Source: Rhizobiales bacterium 65-79 (GTDB taxonomy: Bacteria; Pseudomonadota; Alphaproteobacteria; Rhizobiales; Rhizobiaceae). Taken from it: a DNA stretch of 64,000 nt. The translations under genes and the position numbers were made by a program. The stretch lies in assembly GCA_001896885.1 (NCBI GenBank), contig MKRJ01000016.1, forward strand, positions 32,232-96,231. The letters are read 5' to 3'. Each line of letters begins with the position of its first letter. Positions within the stretch are counted from its first letter, which is position 1. A model generated the notes under the pieces. That model was given only the letters and a program-made list of their open reading frames with translations. It searched no databases and was not told where the DNA came from. Positions 11,213 to 20,643 of this stretch are shown in pieces.

Positions 11213-12013
11213 TCACTCGGATTTGCGGCGCGCGTATCTGCGGAAATCCGGCGGCCGCTTCTCGCGGAAGGCGCGCGCACCTTCCCTGGATTCCTCCGTG
11301 TCATAATAGAGACTGACCGCGTGCATCCCCATGCTGGATATGCCGCGGATGCTCTCGGTGTCGGCATTGAAGGAACGCTTGGCGAGCGCGATGGCGGTCG
11401 GGCTCTTCGCCAGGATCTCGGCGCACCAGCGATCGACCTCGGCATCGAGTTCCTCATGCGGCACGGCGACGTTGGCCAGCCCCATCGCCACCGCCTCGGC
11501 CGCGGTATAGCGCCGGCACAGGTACCAGATCTCGCGCGCTTTCTTCTCGCCGACGAGGCGCGCCAGATAGGCAGTGCCGAAGCCCGGATCGACCGAGCCG
11601 ACCCTCGGCCCCGCCTGGCCGAACTGTGCCCTGTCGGACGCGATGGTGAGGTCGCAGACCGTGTTCAGGACATTGCCGCCGCCGATGGCAAAGCCGTTGA
11701 CGCGCGCGATGACCGGTTTCGGCACGTCGCGGATCAGGGCCTGCAATTCCTCGATCGGCAGGCCGATCGTGCCGCGCCCGTCATATTGCCCGTCATGAGC
11801 GCTCTGGTCGCCGCCGGTGCAGAAGGCCTTGTCGCCCGCTCCGGTCAGCACGATGACACCGATGTCGCGGTTCCAGCCGGCGCGCTGGAAGGCGTCGATC
11901 AGTTCCTCGACCGTCCGGCCGCGAAAGGCGTTGTAGCGCTCGGGCCGGTTGATGGTGATGCGGGCGACGCCGTCCGGCCGTTCCTCGTACAGGATATCCT
12001 CATACTCGCTCAT
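11213..12013 (-). CDS. badI: 2-ketocyclohexanecarboxyl-CoA hydrolase BadI
   Basis: A 266-residue crotonase-fold enzyme. Blocks such as [29 protein letters not shown] and [11 protein letters not shown] match my recollection of BadI from Rhodopseudomonas palustris rather than a generic enoyl-CoA hydratase. BadI opens the ring of 2-ketocyclohexanecarboxyl-CoA to give pimelyl-CoA. It is related to MenB, which is the main alternative, but no menaquinone genes are nearby and badH, aliA and aliB are. The ATG at 12013 is preferred over one at 12034 because GGGAG lies just upstream. It follows badH by 37 bases and is probably in the same transcript. Confidence 0.87.
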   Translation of the reverse strand: MSEYEDILYEERPDGVARITINRPERYNAFRGRTVEELIDAFQRAGWNRDIGVIVLTGAGDKAFCTGGDQSAHDGQYDGRGTIGLPIEELQALIRDVPKPVIARVNGFAIGGGNVLNTVCDLTIASDRAQFGQAGPRVGSVDPGFGTAYLARLVGEKKAREIWYLCRRYTAAEAVAMGLANVAVPHEELDAEVDRWCAEILAKSPTAIALAKRSFNADTESIRGISSMGMHAVSLYYDTEESREGARAFREKRPPDFRRYARRKSE

Positions 12014-12050
12014 CTCGATCTCCCTGTCATGCAACCGGCGGTCCGGACGC

Positions 12051-12818
12051 TCAGCCGGCCATGGTGAGGCCGCCCGAGACGCTCAGGACCTGCCCGGTGA
12101 TGAAGCCGGCATCCTCGCCGGCGAAGAAGGCGATCGCGCCCGGCAGGTCCTCCGGCGCCCCGATCCGGCCGAGCGGGATCGAGCGGCGGAACGCTTCCAT
12201 CAGCTTCTCCGGATTTCCGGCGCCGTTCCTGTATTCGGCGAAAAGGTTGGTGTCGGTCGGGCCGGGGCAGACGACGTTGAAGGTGATGCCGTCGCGCGCA
12301 TGTTCGCGCGCCAGCGTCTTGGAAAGCGCGACGAGCCCGGCCTTGCAGGCGGCATAGACGGCCTCGCCGGTCGAGCCGACGCGCGCCGCGTCGGAGGCGA
12401 TATTGATGACGCGGCCGTGCCTTCGCTCGACCATGCCCGGCAGGACGGCGTGATGCATGTTGAGCGCGCCGACGAGATTGATGTCGATCAGCTTGCACCA
12501 TTCCTCCGGCGAAGTCTGCAGGAAAGGGCGGAAAATGTCCCAGCCGGCATTGTTGACGAGGACGCTCACGCCGCCGAAATCCCGGGTTGAAGCGGCGAGC
12601 GCCGCGGCGATCTGGTCCCGATCGGTGATGTCGCAGGCCAGCGCCCTGGCTGTACCGCCGGCGGCGGCGATATGGGCCGCCGTCTTTTCCGCGGCAGCGG
12701 CATCACGATCGAGAACCGCCACTTTCGCGCCCAGCCTTGCGAAGTGACGGGCGGTCGCGGAGCCGATGCCGCCGCCACCGCCGGTTATCATCACATGGGC
12801 GTCCTGCAAACCGCTCAC
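12051..12818 (-). CDS. badH: 2-hydroxycyclohexanecarboxyl-CoA dehydrogenase BadH
   Basis: A 255-residue short-chain dehydrogenase. It has the NAD-binding motif TGGGGGIG at residues 12-19, NNAG at 89-92, and the catalytic serine 142, tyrosine 155 and lysine 159 (YAACK). The context ASDAARVGSTGEAVYAACK and GAGNPEKLMEAF match BadH as I know it. It oxidises 2-hydroxycyclohexanecarboxyl-CoA to the 2-keto thioester used by BadI. I chose a GTG start at 12818 because GGAGG lies five bases upstream and the length equals the family's; an upstream ATG at 12884 lies inside the operator palindrome. Divergent from badR. Confidence 0.88.
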   Translation of the reverse strand: MSGLQDAHVMITGGGGGIGSATARHFARLGAKVAVLDRDAAAAEKTAAHIAAAGGTARALACDITDRDQIAAALAASTRDFGGVSVLVNNAGWDIFRPFLQTSPEEWCKLIDINLVGALNMHHAVLPGMVERRHGRVINIASDAARVGSTGEAVYAACKAGLVALSKTLAREHARDGITFNVVCPGPTDTNLFAEYRNGAGNPEKLMEAFRRSIPLGRIGAPEDLPGAIAFFAGEDAGFITGQVLSVSGGLTMAG

Positions 12819-12877
12819 GACGACCTCCGCATTCCCTGTCCTTGCCGGGGATGCTATGCTATGGACAGTAAAATAGC

Positions 12878-12893
12878 AATGCATTGATGCATT
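12878..12893. promoter_or_regulatory. Candidate BadR operator, badH-badR promoter region
   Basis: AATGCATTGATGCATT is a perfect inverted repeat (AATGCA arms, TTGA spacer) between divergent badH and badR. It overlaps the 10-bp palindrome CAATGCATTG. The flanked form TAGCAATGCATTGA recurs with one change upstream of aliB, which supports a shared regulator. Binding by BadR is inferred. Confidence 0.6.
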
Positions 12894-12910
12894 TGGATTG
12901 AAGGGCGCTT

Positions 12911-13393
12911 ATGGCAGATTCCGCTTTCGAACCAATTTCGGGCGAAAAGGTCGATCCGGCCGAATTCGACGTGGCCAACCGGGTGTTCTTCAGGCTCTAC
13001 CAGAGCTCGAACCTGATGCATAAGGTCGGCACGCGTTTCATGGCGGAGTTCGGAACGACCACGCAGCAATGGGCCGTGCTCGGCGCGCTGGCGCGGCCGG
13101 CGGCGAAATCCGGCATGACGGTGAAGGAACTCATCGTGTTCCTGCTCCTGACGCGCCAGAACCTGACGCCGGTGCTCGACCGGCTGGAAGACCGGGAGTG
13201 GATCGAGCGCGCGAGGGACACGGGCGACGGGCGCGCCCGCCGCATCCGCCTTACCGCCAGGGGGCACGACGTCTGGGCGCGCATGCAGCGCGCGATCGAG
13301 GATTTCTATGCGGCGGCGCTCAGCGAATTCGATCTCGACGATCGCGTGCTTCTCTACCGGCTGCTCGACCGACTGAAGGTCAGGCTGAGCGCT

Positions 13394-13399
<6 letters not shown>
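12911..13399 (+). CDS. badR: MarR-family regulator, BadR-like
   Basis: A 162-residue MarR-type winged-helix regulator. Its central winged-helix region includes TVKELIVFLLLTRQNLTPVLDRLEDREWIER, with the wing RDTGDGRARRIRLTARG. Its place between badH and the ali genes, and divergence from badH, matches BadR, the repressor of alicyclic acid degradation in Rhodopseudomonas palustris. It probably represses both the badHI and aliBA promoters through the palindromes at 12878 and 16386. The 3' end overlaps that of convergent aliA by six bases. The gene name depends mainly on context. Confidence 0.75.
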
Positions 13400-15028
<1,629 letters not shown>

Positions 15029-15067
15029 GCTGCTTCCTCCCTAGGCCGTTGCTCCGGAAAACGGCCG

Positions 15068-16240
15068 TCAAACCACGCGCAGCGCCTCCCGGGCGATGAT
15101 GTGTTTCATAATCTGCGCCGTTCCGTCGCCGATCTGCAAGCCGAGAACGTCGCGCAGCCGCTGCTCGAAAGGGAGATCCCGGCTGTAGCCGGCATGTCCG
15201 TGCAGCAGCAGACATTGCTGGACCACCTCGAAGGCAAGTTTCGGCGCCCACCATTTGCACATGGCCGCTTCGCGCGTATGCGGCCGGCCGGCGTCCTTGG
15301 CGGCGAGCGTCCGATAGCAAAGCAGGCGCGCGGCCTCGACATAGGTCTCCAGCTCGGCGAGCGGAAAGGAAACGCCCTGGTTCTCGCAAAGCGGCCGCCC
15401 GAAGCTTTGCCGCGAAGAGACGTAACGCCAGGTTTCCCGGAGCGATATCCGGGCCACGGCGAGGCATTGGAGGCCGATCAGCGCGCGGCTGAAGTCAAAG
15501 CCCTGCATGACCTGGGCGAAACCCTCGCCCTCGCTGCCTAGCAGCCGCGCGGCCGGTACGCGCACCGCGTCGAAGAAGAGCGAGCCGCGTCCGACCGCGT
15601 GTTCGCCCATGTCATGGAAACGGGTGCGGCCGATGCCGGACGCATCGAGATCGACAAGGAAGGCGGAAATCCCGCGGGCGTCGGTGCTTCCCGGATCGGT
15701 ACGCGCGAAGACGATGGCGTGGTCCGCCTGGTCGGCCAGGGAGATCGAGGTCTTCTCGCCGGTGAGCAGGAACTCGTCACCTCGCTTCTCCGCCTTCAGC
15801 CGAAGCGACGCGGCGTCGGAGCCGCCCTGCGGTTCGGTCAGCGCAAGCGCGATCAGTTTCTCTCCGGAGCAGACGGCCGGAAGCACCTCGCCGGCAATCT
15901 CCGGGCGCGCATGGCGCGCGACGATCGTCCCGCAGAGCGAGGCGAGGAGCTGGACATAGGCGACATTGAAATCCCCCTCGGCGATCGCCTCGATCACGAT
16001 GCCGCTGGCGGTGTGGTCGAGACCCAGCCCGCCATGCTCCTCGGGAAGTTCGAGGCCGATCAGGCCGAGCGCCCCCATGCGCCGCCTTATGTCCAGGGGG
16101 ATTTCGCCGCCGGCCTCGATACGGCGCGACAGCGGCGCCAGGCTTTCGGAGGCGAAACGCTCCGCCGTTGTCCGAATGGCGGTGTGTTCGGGCTGCATGT
16201 CGAAGACCGTATCGTCCGGAAACGGAAGCTGGATGTTCAT
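15068..16240 (-). CDS. aliB: Cyclohexanecarboxyl-CoA dehydrogenase AliB
   Basis: A 390-residue acyl-CoA dehydrogenase flavoprotein. The FAD/substrate block LALTEPQGGSDAASLRLKAE and the C-terminal QQCLLLHGHAGYSRDLPFEQ are typical. At the position where most family members have the catalytic glutamate in YEGT, this protein has aspartate 372 (IGDGTAQI), a substitution I associate with cyclohexanecarboxyl-CoA dehydrogenases. It would form cyclohex-1-ene-1-carboxyl-CoA. A leader of about 150 bases upstream contains the second candidate BadR operator. First gene of the aliB-aliA operon. Confidence 0.82.
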   Translation of the reverse strand: MNIQLPFPDDTVFDMQPEHTAIRTTAERFASESLAPLSRRIEAGGEIPLDIRRRMGALGLIGLELPEEHGGLGLDHTASGIVIEAIAEGDFNVAYVQLLASLCGTIVARHARPEIAGEVLPAVCSGEKLIALALTEPQGGSDAASLRLKAEKRGDEFLLTGEKTSISLADQADHAIVFARTDPGSTDARGISAFLVDLDASGIGRTRFHDMGEHAVGRGSLFFDAVRVPAARLLGSEGEGFAQVMQGFDFSRALIGLQCLAVARISLRETWRYVSSRQSFGRPLCENQGVSFPLAELETYVEAARLLCYRTLAAKDAGRPHTREAAMCKWWAPKLAFEVVQQCLLLHGHAGYSRDLPFEQRLRDVLGLQIGDGTAQIMKHIIAREALRVV

Positions 16241-16385
16241 GCCGCCTCGACCTGGAGCGCGCGGGTCGCGCCGTCCTGGACAGAGCGTCGGTGGTCGGCA
16301 CCAAAATAGGGCATGCCGGCGGCCAAGAGCATTTTCGATCCTCGGTGCGTCCGTTATGGGCGGTTACCATGAATCCCAAGGCAGT

Positions 16386-16404
16386 AAATGTCAATGTATT
16401 GCTA
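16386..16404. promoter_or_regulatory. Candidate BadR operator, aliB promoter region
   Basis: The + strand reads AAATGTCAATGTATTGCTA. The matching strand at the badH-badR site reads AAATGCATCAATGCATTGCTA, identical apart from a two-base gap and one substitution. The core CAATGTATTG is a one-mismatch version of the CAATGCATTG palindrome. It lies about 150 bases upstream of the aliB start. Confidence 0.5.
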
Positions 16405-16445
16405 TATTAGGCGGTATTCGGTGTTTACCCCTTCTAGGGAATGAA

Positions 16446-16471
16446 AAAGGCCCGCCGTTCGGCGGGCCTTT
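16446..16471 (-). terminator. Rho-independent terminator of the PRC-barrel gene
   Basis: A perfect 11-bp stem (16446-16456 with 16461-16471) and a four-base loop. On the minus strand it is followed by further T residues, so it fits termination of the gene at 16530-17147. It also insulates the aliB promoter from that transcript. Confidence 0.85.
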
Positions 16472-16529
16472 CTTCATTCGCGGCACATGGACCGCATTTT
16501 CGCGATCATGCCCTCGGCTGCGGGTTTCG

Positions 16530-17147
16530 TCACGGCTTCTTCTGGGTACCCGTGTCGGGCGTCGTCGTCGTGGTGCTCCCGGTACCGGACATGCCCGAAC
16601 CGGTAGAAGGCGCCATCCCGCCGGTGGTGGCGTTACTCTCCGCGGGCGCCGCCTGATAGGGTTTCGGATCGAAATCGGGCAGGGCCTTCAATTGATCCGC
16701 CGTCGTCGGCACGACGATCCACCAGGAGCCGTTGCCCTGAGTCCATTTCACCTGTGAATAGTCGATGGCGACGTCCTTCGATCCGATTCCCAGGAAGCCG
16801 CCGACGCCCACGACAATCGAAACGATCTTGCCGTCCTTGTCGAGGACGAGGTCATCGACCTTGCCGATGCTCTGCGCGTTCTTGTCGGCGCTGTTGTAGA
16901 CCGTTGCGCCCATCAGGGTGGAAGCGATGTGTCCGCCGTCCTGCGCCTGGTCCTTCGCCTTCACCTCGTCGGCCGATTTCATGCCGGGCGGGTTCGCCGG
17001 CTCCGAGGAGGCCTTGGGAGCGCCGGTGGTGGTGGTGTCCGACGTTGTCGGCTGCGTGGTCGTGGTTTGCGCCATCGCTCCCGCGGTAAGGGCTCCCGTC
17101 GTCAGGAGCGCCGCGACGGCGGTGGTCGCCAAAAAGGTGCGGATCAT
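16530..17147 (-). CDS. Exported PRC-barrel domain protein
   Basis: A 205-residue protein with a signal peptide (MIRTFLATTAVAALLTTGAL, likely cleaved near AGAMAQ). A low-complexity threonine-rich linker follows, then a PRC-barrel domain at about residues 75-150 (ATVYNSADKNAQSIGKVDDLVLDKDGKI in several blocks), and a Thr/Ser/Gly-rich tail. I chose the ATG at 17147 because GGAGAGAG precedes it and the signal peptide then starts at residue 1. PRC-barrel proteins of this kind are common stress-induced envelope proteins in Hyphomicrobiales. An EcfG-type promoter lies about 95 bases upstream and a strong terminator follows. Confidence 0.82.
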   Translation of the reverse strand: MIRTFLATTAVAALLTTGALTAGAMAQTTTTQPTTSDTTTTGAPKASSEPANPPGMKSADEVKAKDQAQDGGHIASTLMGATVYNSADKNAQSIGKVDDLVLDKDGKIVSIVVGVGGFLGIGSKDVAIDYSQVKWTQGNGSWWIVVPTTADQLKALPDFDPKPYQAAPAESNATTGGMAPSTGSGMSGTGSTTTTTPDTGTQKKP

Positions 17148-17239
17148 GATATCTCTCTCCTTGTGCATGTTCCATGTACGGGGCCGCACCCCGAACCGGA
17201 CTCTCCAGGAAGGTCGGGGCGCGGCCTTTACATGTGCCA

Positions 17240-17264
17240 AACGCCAGCAACCGCGACAGGTTCC
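17240..17264 (-). promoter_or_regulatory. EcfG-type stress promoter for the PRC-barrel gene
   Basis: On the minus strand GGAAC (17264-17260) and CGTT (17243-17240) are separated by exactly 16 bases, the alphaproteobacterial general-stress sigma consensus. It points at the gene starting at 17147. Confidence 0.8.
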
Positions 17265-17337
17265 TCATTCGCAGGGGGCAACCGGCGGCGCGCCCCGGGC
17301 GTTGTCTGCTCGAACGGCGCGCGCCGGAAGGAAACCG

Positions 17338-18258
17338 ATGAATTTCCTGGTCATCCTCAACAGGGACGGCGGCACGCTTCGGTCGATGGATGCGAGGGGT
17401 TTCGGGGAACGGATTCGGGAAACGCTGGAGAACGCCGGCCACAGGGCCGAATTGCGTGTCGTGGGAGGAAAGGAGGTTATCGCCGCGATCGAGGAGGCGG
17501 CGCGGAACCACGCGGTGGATGTCATCATGGCCGGAGGCGGTGACGGAACCATTTCCGCGGCGGCGGCTGCCGCCCTTGACAGCGGAAAGGCGCTCGCGGT
17601 CCTGCCCGCCGGCACGATGAACCTCTTCGCGCGATCGCTCGGCATCCCGCTTGCGCTGGACGAGGCGGTAAAGGCATTTGCCGGCGGCAGCGTGCGCGAG
17701 GTCGATATCGCCACCGCCAACGGCAAGCCGTTCGTGCATCAGTTCTCGGTCGGCATGCATCCGCGCATCGTGGAAATGCGCTCGCGCATGGAATTCTCGT
17801 CCCGGCTGGGAAAGATCGGCGCATCATTCCGCGCGGCGCTGGAGACGATCCGCAATCCGACGCGGCTCAAGGTGAAGCTCACGATGCCGCATTCGGAGGT
17901 CGTCGCGACCACGATGGGCATCTCCATCTCGAACAATCTCTATGGCGAGGGACACCTGCCCTATGCCGACCGGCCCGACGGCGGCGTGCTCGGCGTCTAC
18001 ATCACCAGCGCGAGACATCGGGGCCATCTCCTGCTCCTGTGCCTGACGGCGACGCTCGGCCGCTGGCGCACCAGCGATCAGGTCGAGATCCACGAAACGG
18101 AAACCGTCCGCCTGACGATCGAAAGCCGACGCCGTCAGCGCTGCGTCATCGACGGAGAACTCCAGGCCCTCGCCGCAGAAACCGAAATCCGCATTCTGCC
18201 GCGCGCGTTGACGGTTCTCGTACCGGCCGCCGAAACAGCAACCCGTGCGGACCGCTAA
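17338..18258 (+). CDS. Diacylglycerol kinase / lipid kinase family protein
   Basis: A 306-residue protein with the diacylglycerol-kinase catalytic fold. The nucleotide-binding motif GGGDGT is at residues 66-71 and LPAGTMNLFARSLGIPL follows, as in bacterial YegS/DgkB-type lipid kinases. The ATG at 17338 has GGAAGGAAA upstream and gives MNFLVILNRDGGTLRS, the expected first strand; the open frame continues far upstream through the divergent PRC gene and is not used. The lipid substrate cannot be told from sequence. Its TAA overlaps the stop of a convergent 56-residue gene. Confidence 0.85.
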   Translation: MNFLVILNRDGGTLRSMDARGFGERIRETLENAGHRAELRVVGGKEVIAAIEEAARNHAVDVIMAGGGDGTISAAAAAALDSGKALAVLPAGTMNLFARSLGIPLALDEAVKAFAGGSVREVDIATANGKPFVHQFSVGMHPRIVEMRSRMEFSSRLGKIGASFRAALETIRNPTRLKVKLTMPHSEVVATTMGISISNNLYGEGHLPYADRPDGGVLGVYITSARHRGHLLLLCLTATLGRWRTSDQVEIHETETVRLTIESRRRQRCVIDGELQALAAETEIRILPRALTVLVPAAETATRADR

Positions 18259-18425
18259 CCATTGTTGATGTGCATCGCGGCCGGCTCCTTCGCCAGATGC
18301 TCGCCGTACATCTCGACACCGAACCAGGCGATGCCCGCCAGGATGAGCGCGCAGACGAGAATGAGAAGGGCATGCATCCCCCACCGGCCCTGCTTCGCTT
18401 TTTCAGCCCGGATCTTCTTTTCCAC
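18255..18425 (-). CDS. Small single-span membrane protein, 56 residues
   Basis: A short gene read from a GTG at 18425 with AGGAG seven bases upstream. The product is basic at the N-terminus (EKKIRAEKAKQGRWG) and has one hydrophobic helix at about residues 17-36 (MHALLILVCALILAGIAWFG), then an acidic-polar tail ending MHINNG. The charge pattern predicts the N-terminus in the cytoplasm. I do not recognise a named family. Its stop TAG overlaps the TAA of the convergent lipid-kinase gene by two bases. Real coding is supported by the ribosome binding site, consistent GC3 and the clean helix. Confidence 0.65.
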   Translation of the reverse strand: MEKKIRAEKAKQGRWGMHALLILVCALILAGIAWFGVEMYGEHLAKEPAAMHINNG

Positions 18426-18562
18426 GCCACTGCTCCTTCATCGATGTCGCAATCCGCGTTGCCGACGCCGTCCGCCTCTGTCGAAGCAATGTTCCGGGGA
18501 GGAGATTGTTCCGGCCTGCCGGATCGCGGCGACAAATCCCGAAGTAGGCCCGGGGGACGCCG

Positions 18563-19027
18563 TCAGATTTCGTCGGGGTCCGTCTCGGGGGGACGCCGCC
18601 GCTTCGGGCGGTTCTCCTTGTAGACCTCGTAGGCGGCGATCGCGGCAAAGGGGGCGAGCATCTCGAGCAGTCCGAGACGCGAGCGAAGCAGCGAGGGCAA
18701 GGCGGCGAGCGCAGCCGCTCCCAGAATGCCGGAGAGTTCGGCCGAGCGCGCCTTCTTTCGCTGACGTGCCCTCGCCCGCGCCTCAATCGCCGAATGTATG
18801 CCGATCAGGAGTATGGCCAGAACGAGGAAGCCGATACCGAAGCCGGTAGCGGTTGCTATCGCACCGAAACGATCTTCCGCCAGCATGAAGCCGGCCGCGA
18901 GAAGAAAGCCGATGGCGCAAAGGACCGATGCCGCCGTCAATATATACATGATGGCGGTGCGCCGGACCCTTCCGAAGATGGCAGACAGTTCGCCGCTCGC
19001 AAGCGAGCGGATGATCGACGCCAGCAT
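18563..19027 (-). CDS. Phage-holin-superfamily/YqjE-like membrane protein
   Basis: A 154-residue protein with two hydrophobic helices at about residues 25-50 and 58-80, a basic region (RARARQRKKAR), another hydrophobic stretch near 100-135, and a basic, proline-rich tail ending ETDPDEI. Such proteins next to DUF883 genes are usually called phage holin family or YqjE-like, although they have no phage link. It starts 7 bases after the DUF883 gene and is probably co-transcribed from the EcfG-type promoter at 19405. Function is unknown. Confidence 0.65.
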   Translation of the reverse strand: MLASIIRSLASGELSAIFGRVRRTAIMYILTAASVLCAIGFLLAAGFMLAEDRFGAIATATGFGIGFLVLAILLIGIHSAIEARARARQRKKARSAELSGILGAAALAALPSLLRSRLGLLEMLAPFAAIAAYEVYKENRPKRRRPPETDPDEI

Positions 19028-19034
19028 CTGTGGA

Positions 19035-19373
19035 TTACCGTTTCGCCATCAGCGCAAGCAGGAAACCGACGGCGGCGGCGATCGCAAGCGAGGTCGCCGG
19101 CTTCTCGCGCACGGCGGCATAGACCTGTCCCTCGATGTCGCGGGCGTTCGCACGGAGACCCTCATAGGCCGCCTCGCCCTGCGATTTGAGCTGGTCGACG
19201 CCCGCTGCGGCCGCCTTCTTCATGGCACGCATCGAAATCTCGCTGGAACTCTCGAGCTGGTCAGCGAGTTTTGCCACCTCGGCGCGCAGAATCTCGATCT
19301 GCGCTTCCAGTTCGGCGGCGGTACGTCTCGTGCCGTTCTGCGTTTTTCCAGTCCCGGCGGCGGGTGTTGCCAT
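19035..19373 (-). CDS. DUF883 (ElaB/YqjD) family protein
   Basis: A 112-residue protein. A coiled-coil segment (AAELEAQIEILRAEVAKLAD) and an amphipathic region are followed by a C-terminal membrane helix, ATSLAIAAAVGFLLALMAKR, which is the standard layout of the ElaB/YqjD family. E. coli members are stationary-phase inner-membrane proteins that bind ribosomes; whether this one does is not known. The ATG at 19373 is chosen because GGGAG precedes it and the upstream residues are not conserved in type. An EcfG-type promoter begins 32 bases upstream. Confidence 0.82.
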   Translation of the reverse strand: MATPAAGTGKTQNGTRRTAAELEAQIEILRAEVAKLADQLESSSEISMRAMKKAAAAGVDQLKSQGEAAYEGLRANARDIEGQVYAAVREKPATSLAIAAAVGFLLALMAKR

Positions 19374-19404
19374 CTGGTCGGCTCCCTTTTGGTGAACTGG
19401 CCTC

Positions 19405-19429
19405 AACGTATGAGTGCGAAGTAAGTTCC
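19405..19429 (-). promoter_or_regulatory. EcfG-type stress promoter for the DUF883 operon
   Basis: Minus strand GGAAC (19429-19425), 16-base spacer, CGTT (19408-19405). It is back to back with the + strand promoter at 19437. Confidence 0.8.
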
Positions 19430-19436
19430 TTGGCCC

Positions 19437-19461
19437 GGAACGAAACAGAGCGTTTGGCGTT
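19437..19461 (+). promoter_or_regulatory. EcfG-type stress promoter for the AI-2E family gene
   Basis: GGAAC (19437-19441), 16-base spacer, CGTT (19458-19461), 25 bases before the start codon of the transporter gene. The -35 elements of this and the minus-strand promoter are only seven bases apart. Confidence 0.8.
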
Positions 19462-19486
19462 TAATGCTGCCAAACCGGAAGGAAAG

Positions 19487-20581
19487 ATGAGCGTTAACGC
19501 CCGAAAAAAGCCGCCGATCGTCCGGTTGCCGCCAAAGTCGAGCCTCGAATTACTGCTTTCAAACGGCGCAAGAGCATCGGCTATCTTCATCGGGATCGTC
19601 GCATTCGTCTTCGCACTTCATGCCGGGCGGCTGATCCTCGAGCCGATCGCGCTCGGCATCGTCATCGGCCTGATGCTCGGGCCTGTCGCCTCGAAGATCG
19701 AGAAACGAAACGTGCCGGCGGGGCTTTCGGCGCTGCTCGTCGTGCTGGTCTTCCTGATCTGCCTGTGCGCTTTCGCCGCCGCGCTGGCGACGCCGCTGGC
19801 GTTCTGGTTCAACCGCCTTCCCGAAGTCTGGCAGCAACTGCAGCTCCATCTTTCGCAATTCAGGGAGCCGCTCAGTTCCATCGCCCATATGCGCGAGCAA
19901 TTGCGCAACATCACCGGCGGATCGAAAGTGACGGTCTCGGTCGACAATTCCCCGGTCGAGAACGTCGCCGTGCTGGCTCCGGCCGTGATCGCCCAGATCA
20001 TCGTGTTCTTCGCCAGCATGTATTTCTTCGTCGCGACCCGGCACCAGACCCGGGCCGCCATGCTGCGCCTTTGCTTCGACCGGCGCCTGCGCTGGCGGGT
20101 CGCCCATATCTTCCGGGATGTCGAGTACCTCGTCTCGCGTTATCTTCTGTCCATCACGCTTATCAATATCGGGCAGGGGATAGCGGTAACGCTGGCGCTC
20201 TGGGCGATCGGCGTTCCCTCCCCGGCGATCTGGGGTGCGCTCGCCGGACTGCTCAATTTCGTCATCTATGTCGGACCGGCGGCGATGGCGGTCATCCTGC
20301 TCGGCGTCGGCGCCGTCAGCTTCGATACGCTCACCGCGATACTGCTTCCCGCGATCGTGTTTCTCGCGCTGCACCTGGCGGAATCGCAGTTCGTGACACC
20401 GACCTTCCTCGGACGAACGCTGACGCTCAATCCGTTCGTCATCTTCCTGGCGCTGGCCTTCTGGATCTGGCTCTGGGGACCGATCGGCGGCTTCATCGCG
20501 GTTCCGGCGCTGCTTATCCTCTACGCCGTCGGCGGGAACATCATACCCGGCATGGAATGGTCGTCGTCGGAAGCGGGATGA
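19487..20581 (+). CDS. AI-2E (YdiK/PerM) family transporter
   Basis: A 364-residue integral membrane protein of the AI-2E/UPF0118 family. A first cluster of helices (about residues 28-95) is followed by a soluble loop and then several helices. It includes the family block GLLNFVIYVGPAAMAVILLGV and ends in LWGPIGGFIAVPALLILYAV. Members export diverse solutes including autoinducer 2 or sodium; specificity is not predictable here. The ATG at 19487 has GGAAGGAAAG just upstream. An EcfG-type promoter ends 25 bases before the start, so it is a likely general-stress target. Confidence 0.85.
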   Translation: MSVNARKKPPIVRLPPKSSLELLLSNGARASAIFIGIVAFVFALHAGRLILEPIALGIVIGLMLGPVASKIEKRNVPAGLSALLVVLVFLICLCAFAAALATPLAFWFNRLPEVWQQLQLHLSQFREPLSSIAHMREQLRNITGGSKVTVSVDNSPVENVAVLAPAVIAQIIVFFASMYFFVATRHQTRAAMLRLCFDRRLRWRVAHIFRDVEYLVSRYLLSITLINIGQGIAVTLALWAIGVPSPAIWGALAGLLNFVIYVGPAAMAVILLGVGAVSFDTLTAILLPAIVFLALHLAESQFVTPTFLGRTLTLNPFVIFLALAFWIWLWGPIGGFIAVPALLILYAVGGNIIPGMEWSSSEAG

Positions 20582-20643
20582 GTGCCGCTGGCACCGTCGG
20601 CTCTCTGCTGGTCCGACCCCACAGCCATTTGAGTGCAGCTCGT

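Noticed and set aside
18563..19027. Prophage remnant suggested by the holin-like protein
   Set aside because: No other phage genes are present, and such proteins beside DUF883 genes are ordinary chromosomal genes.
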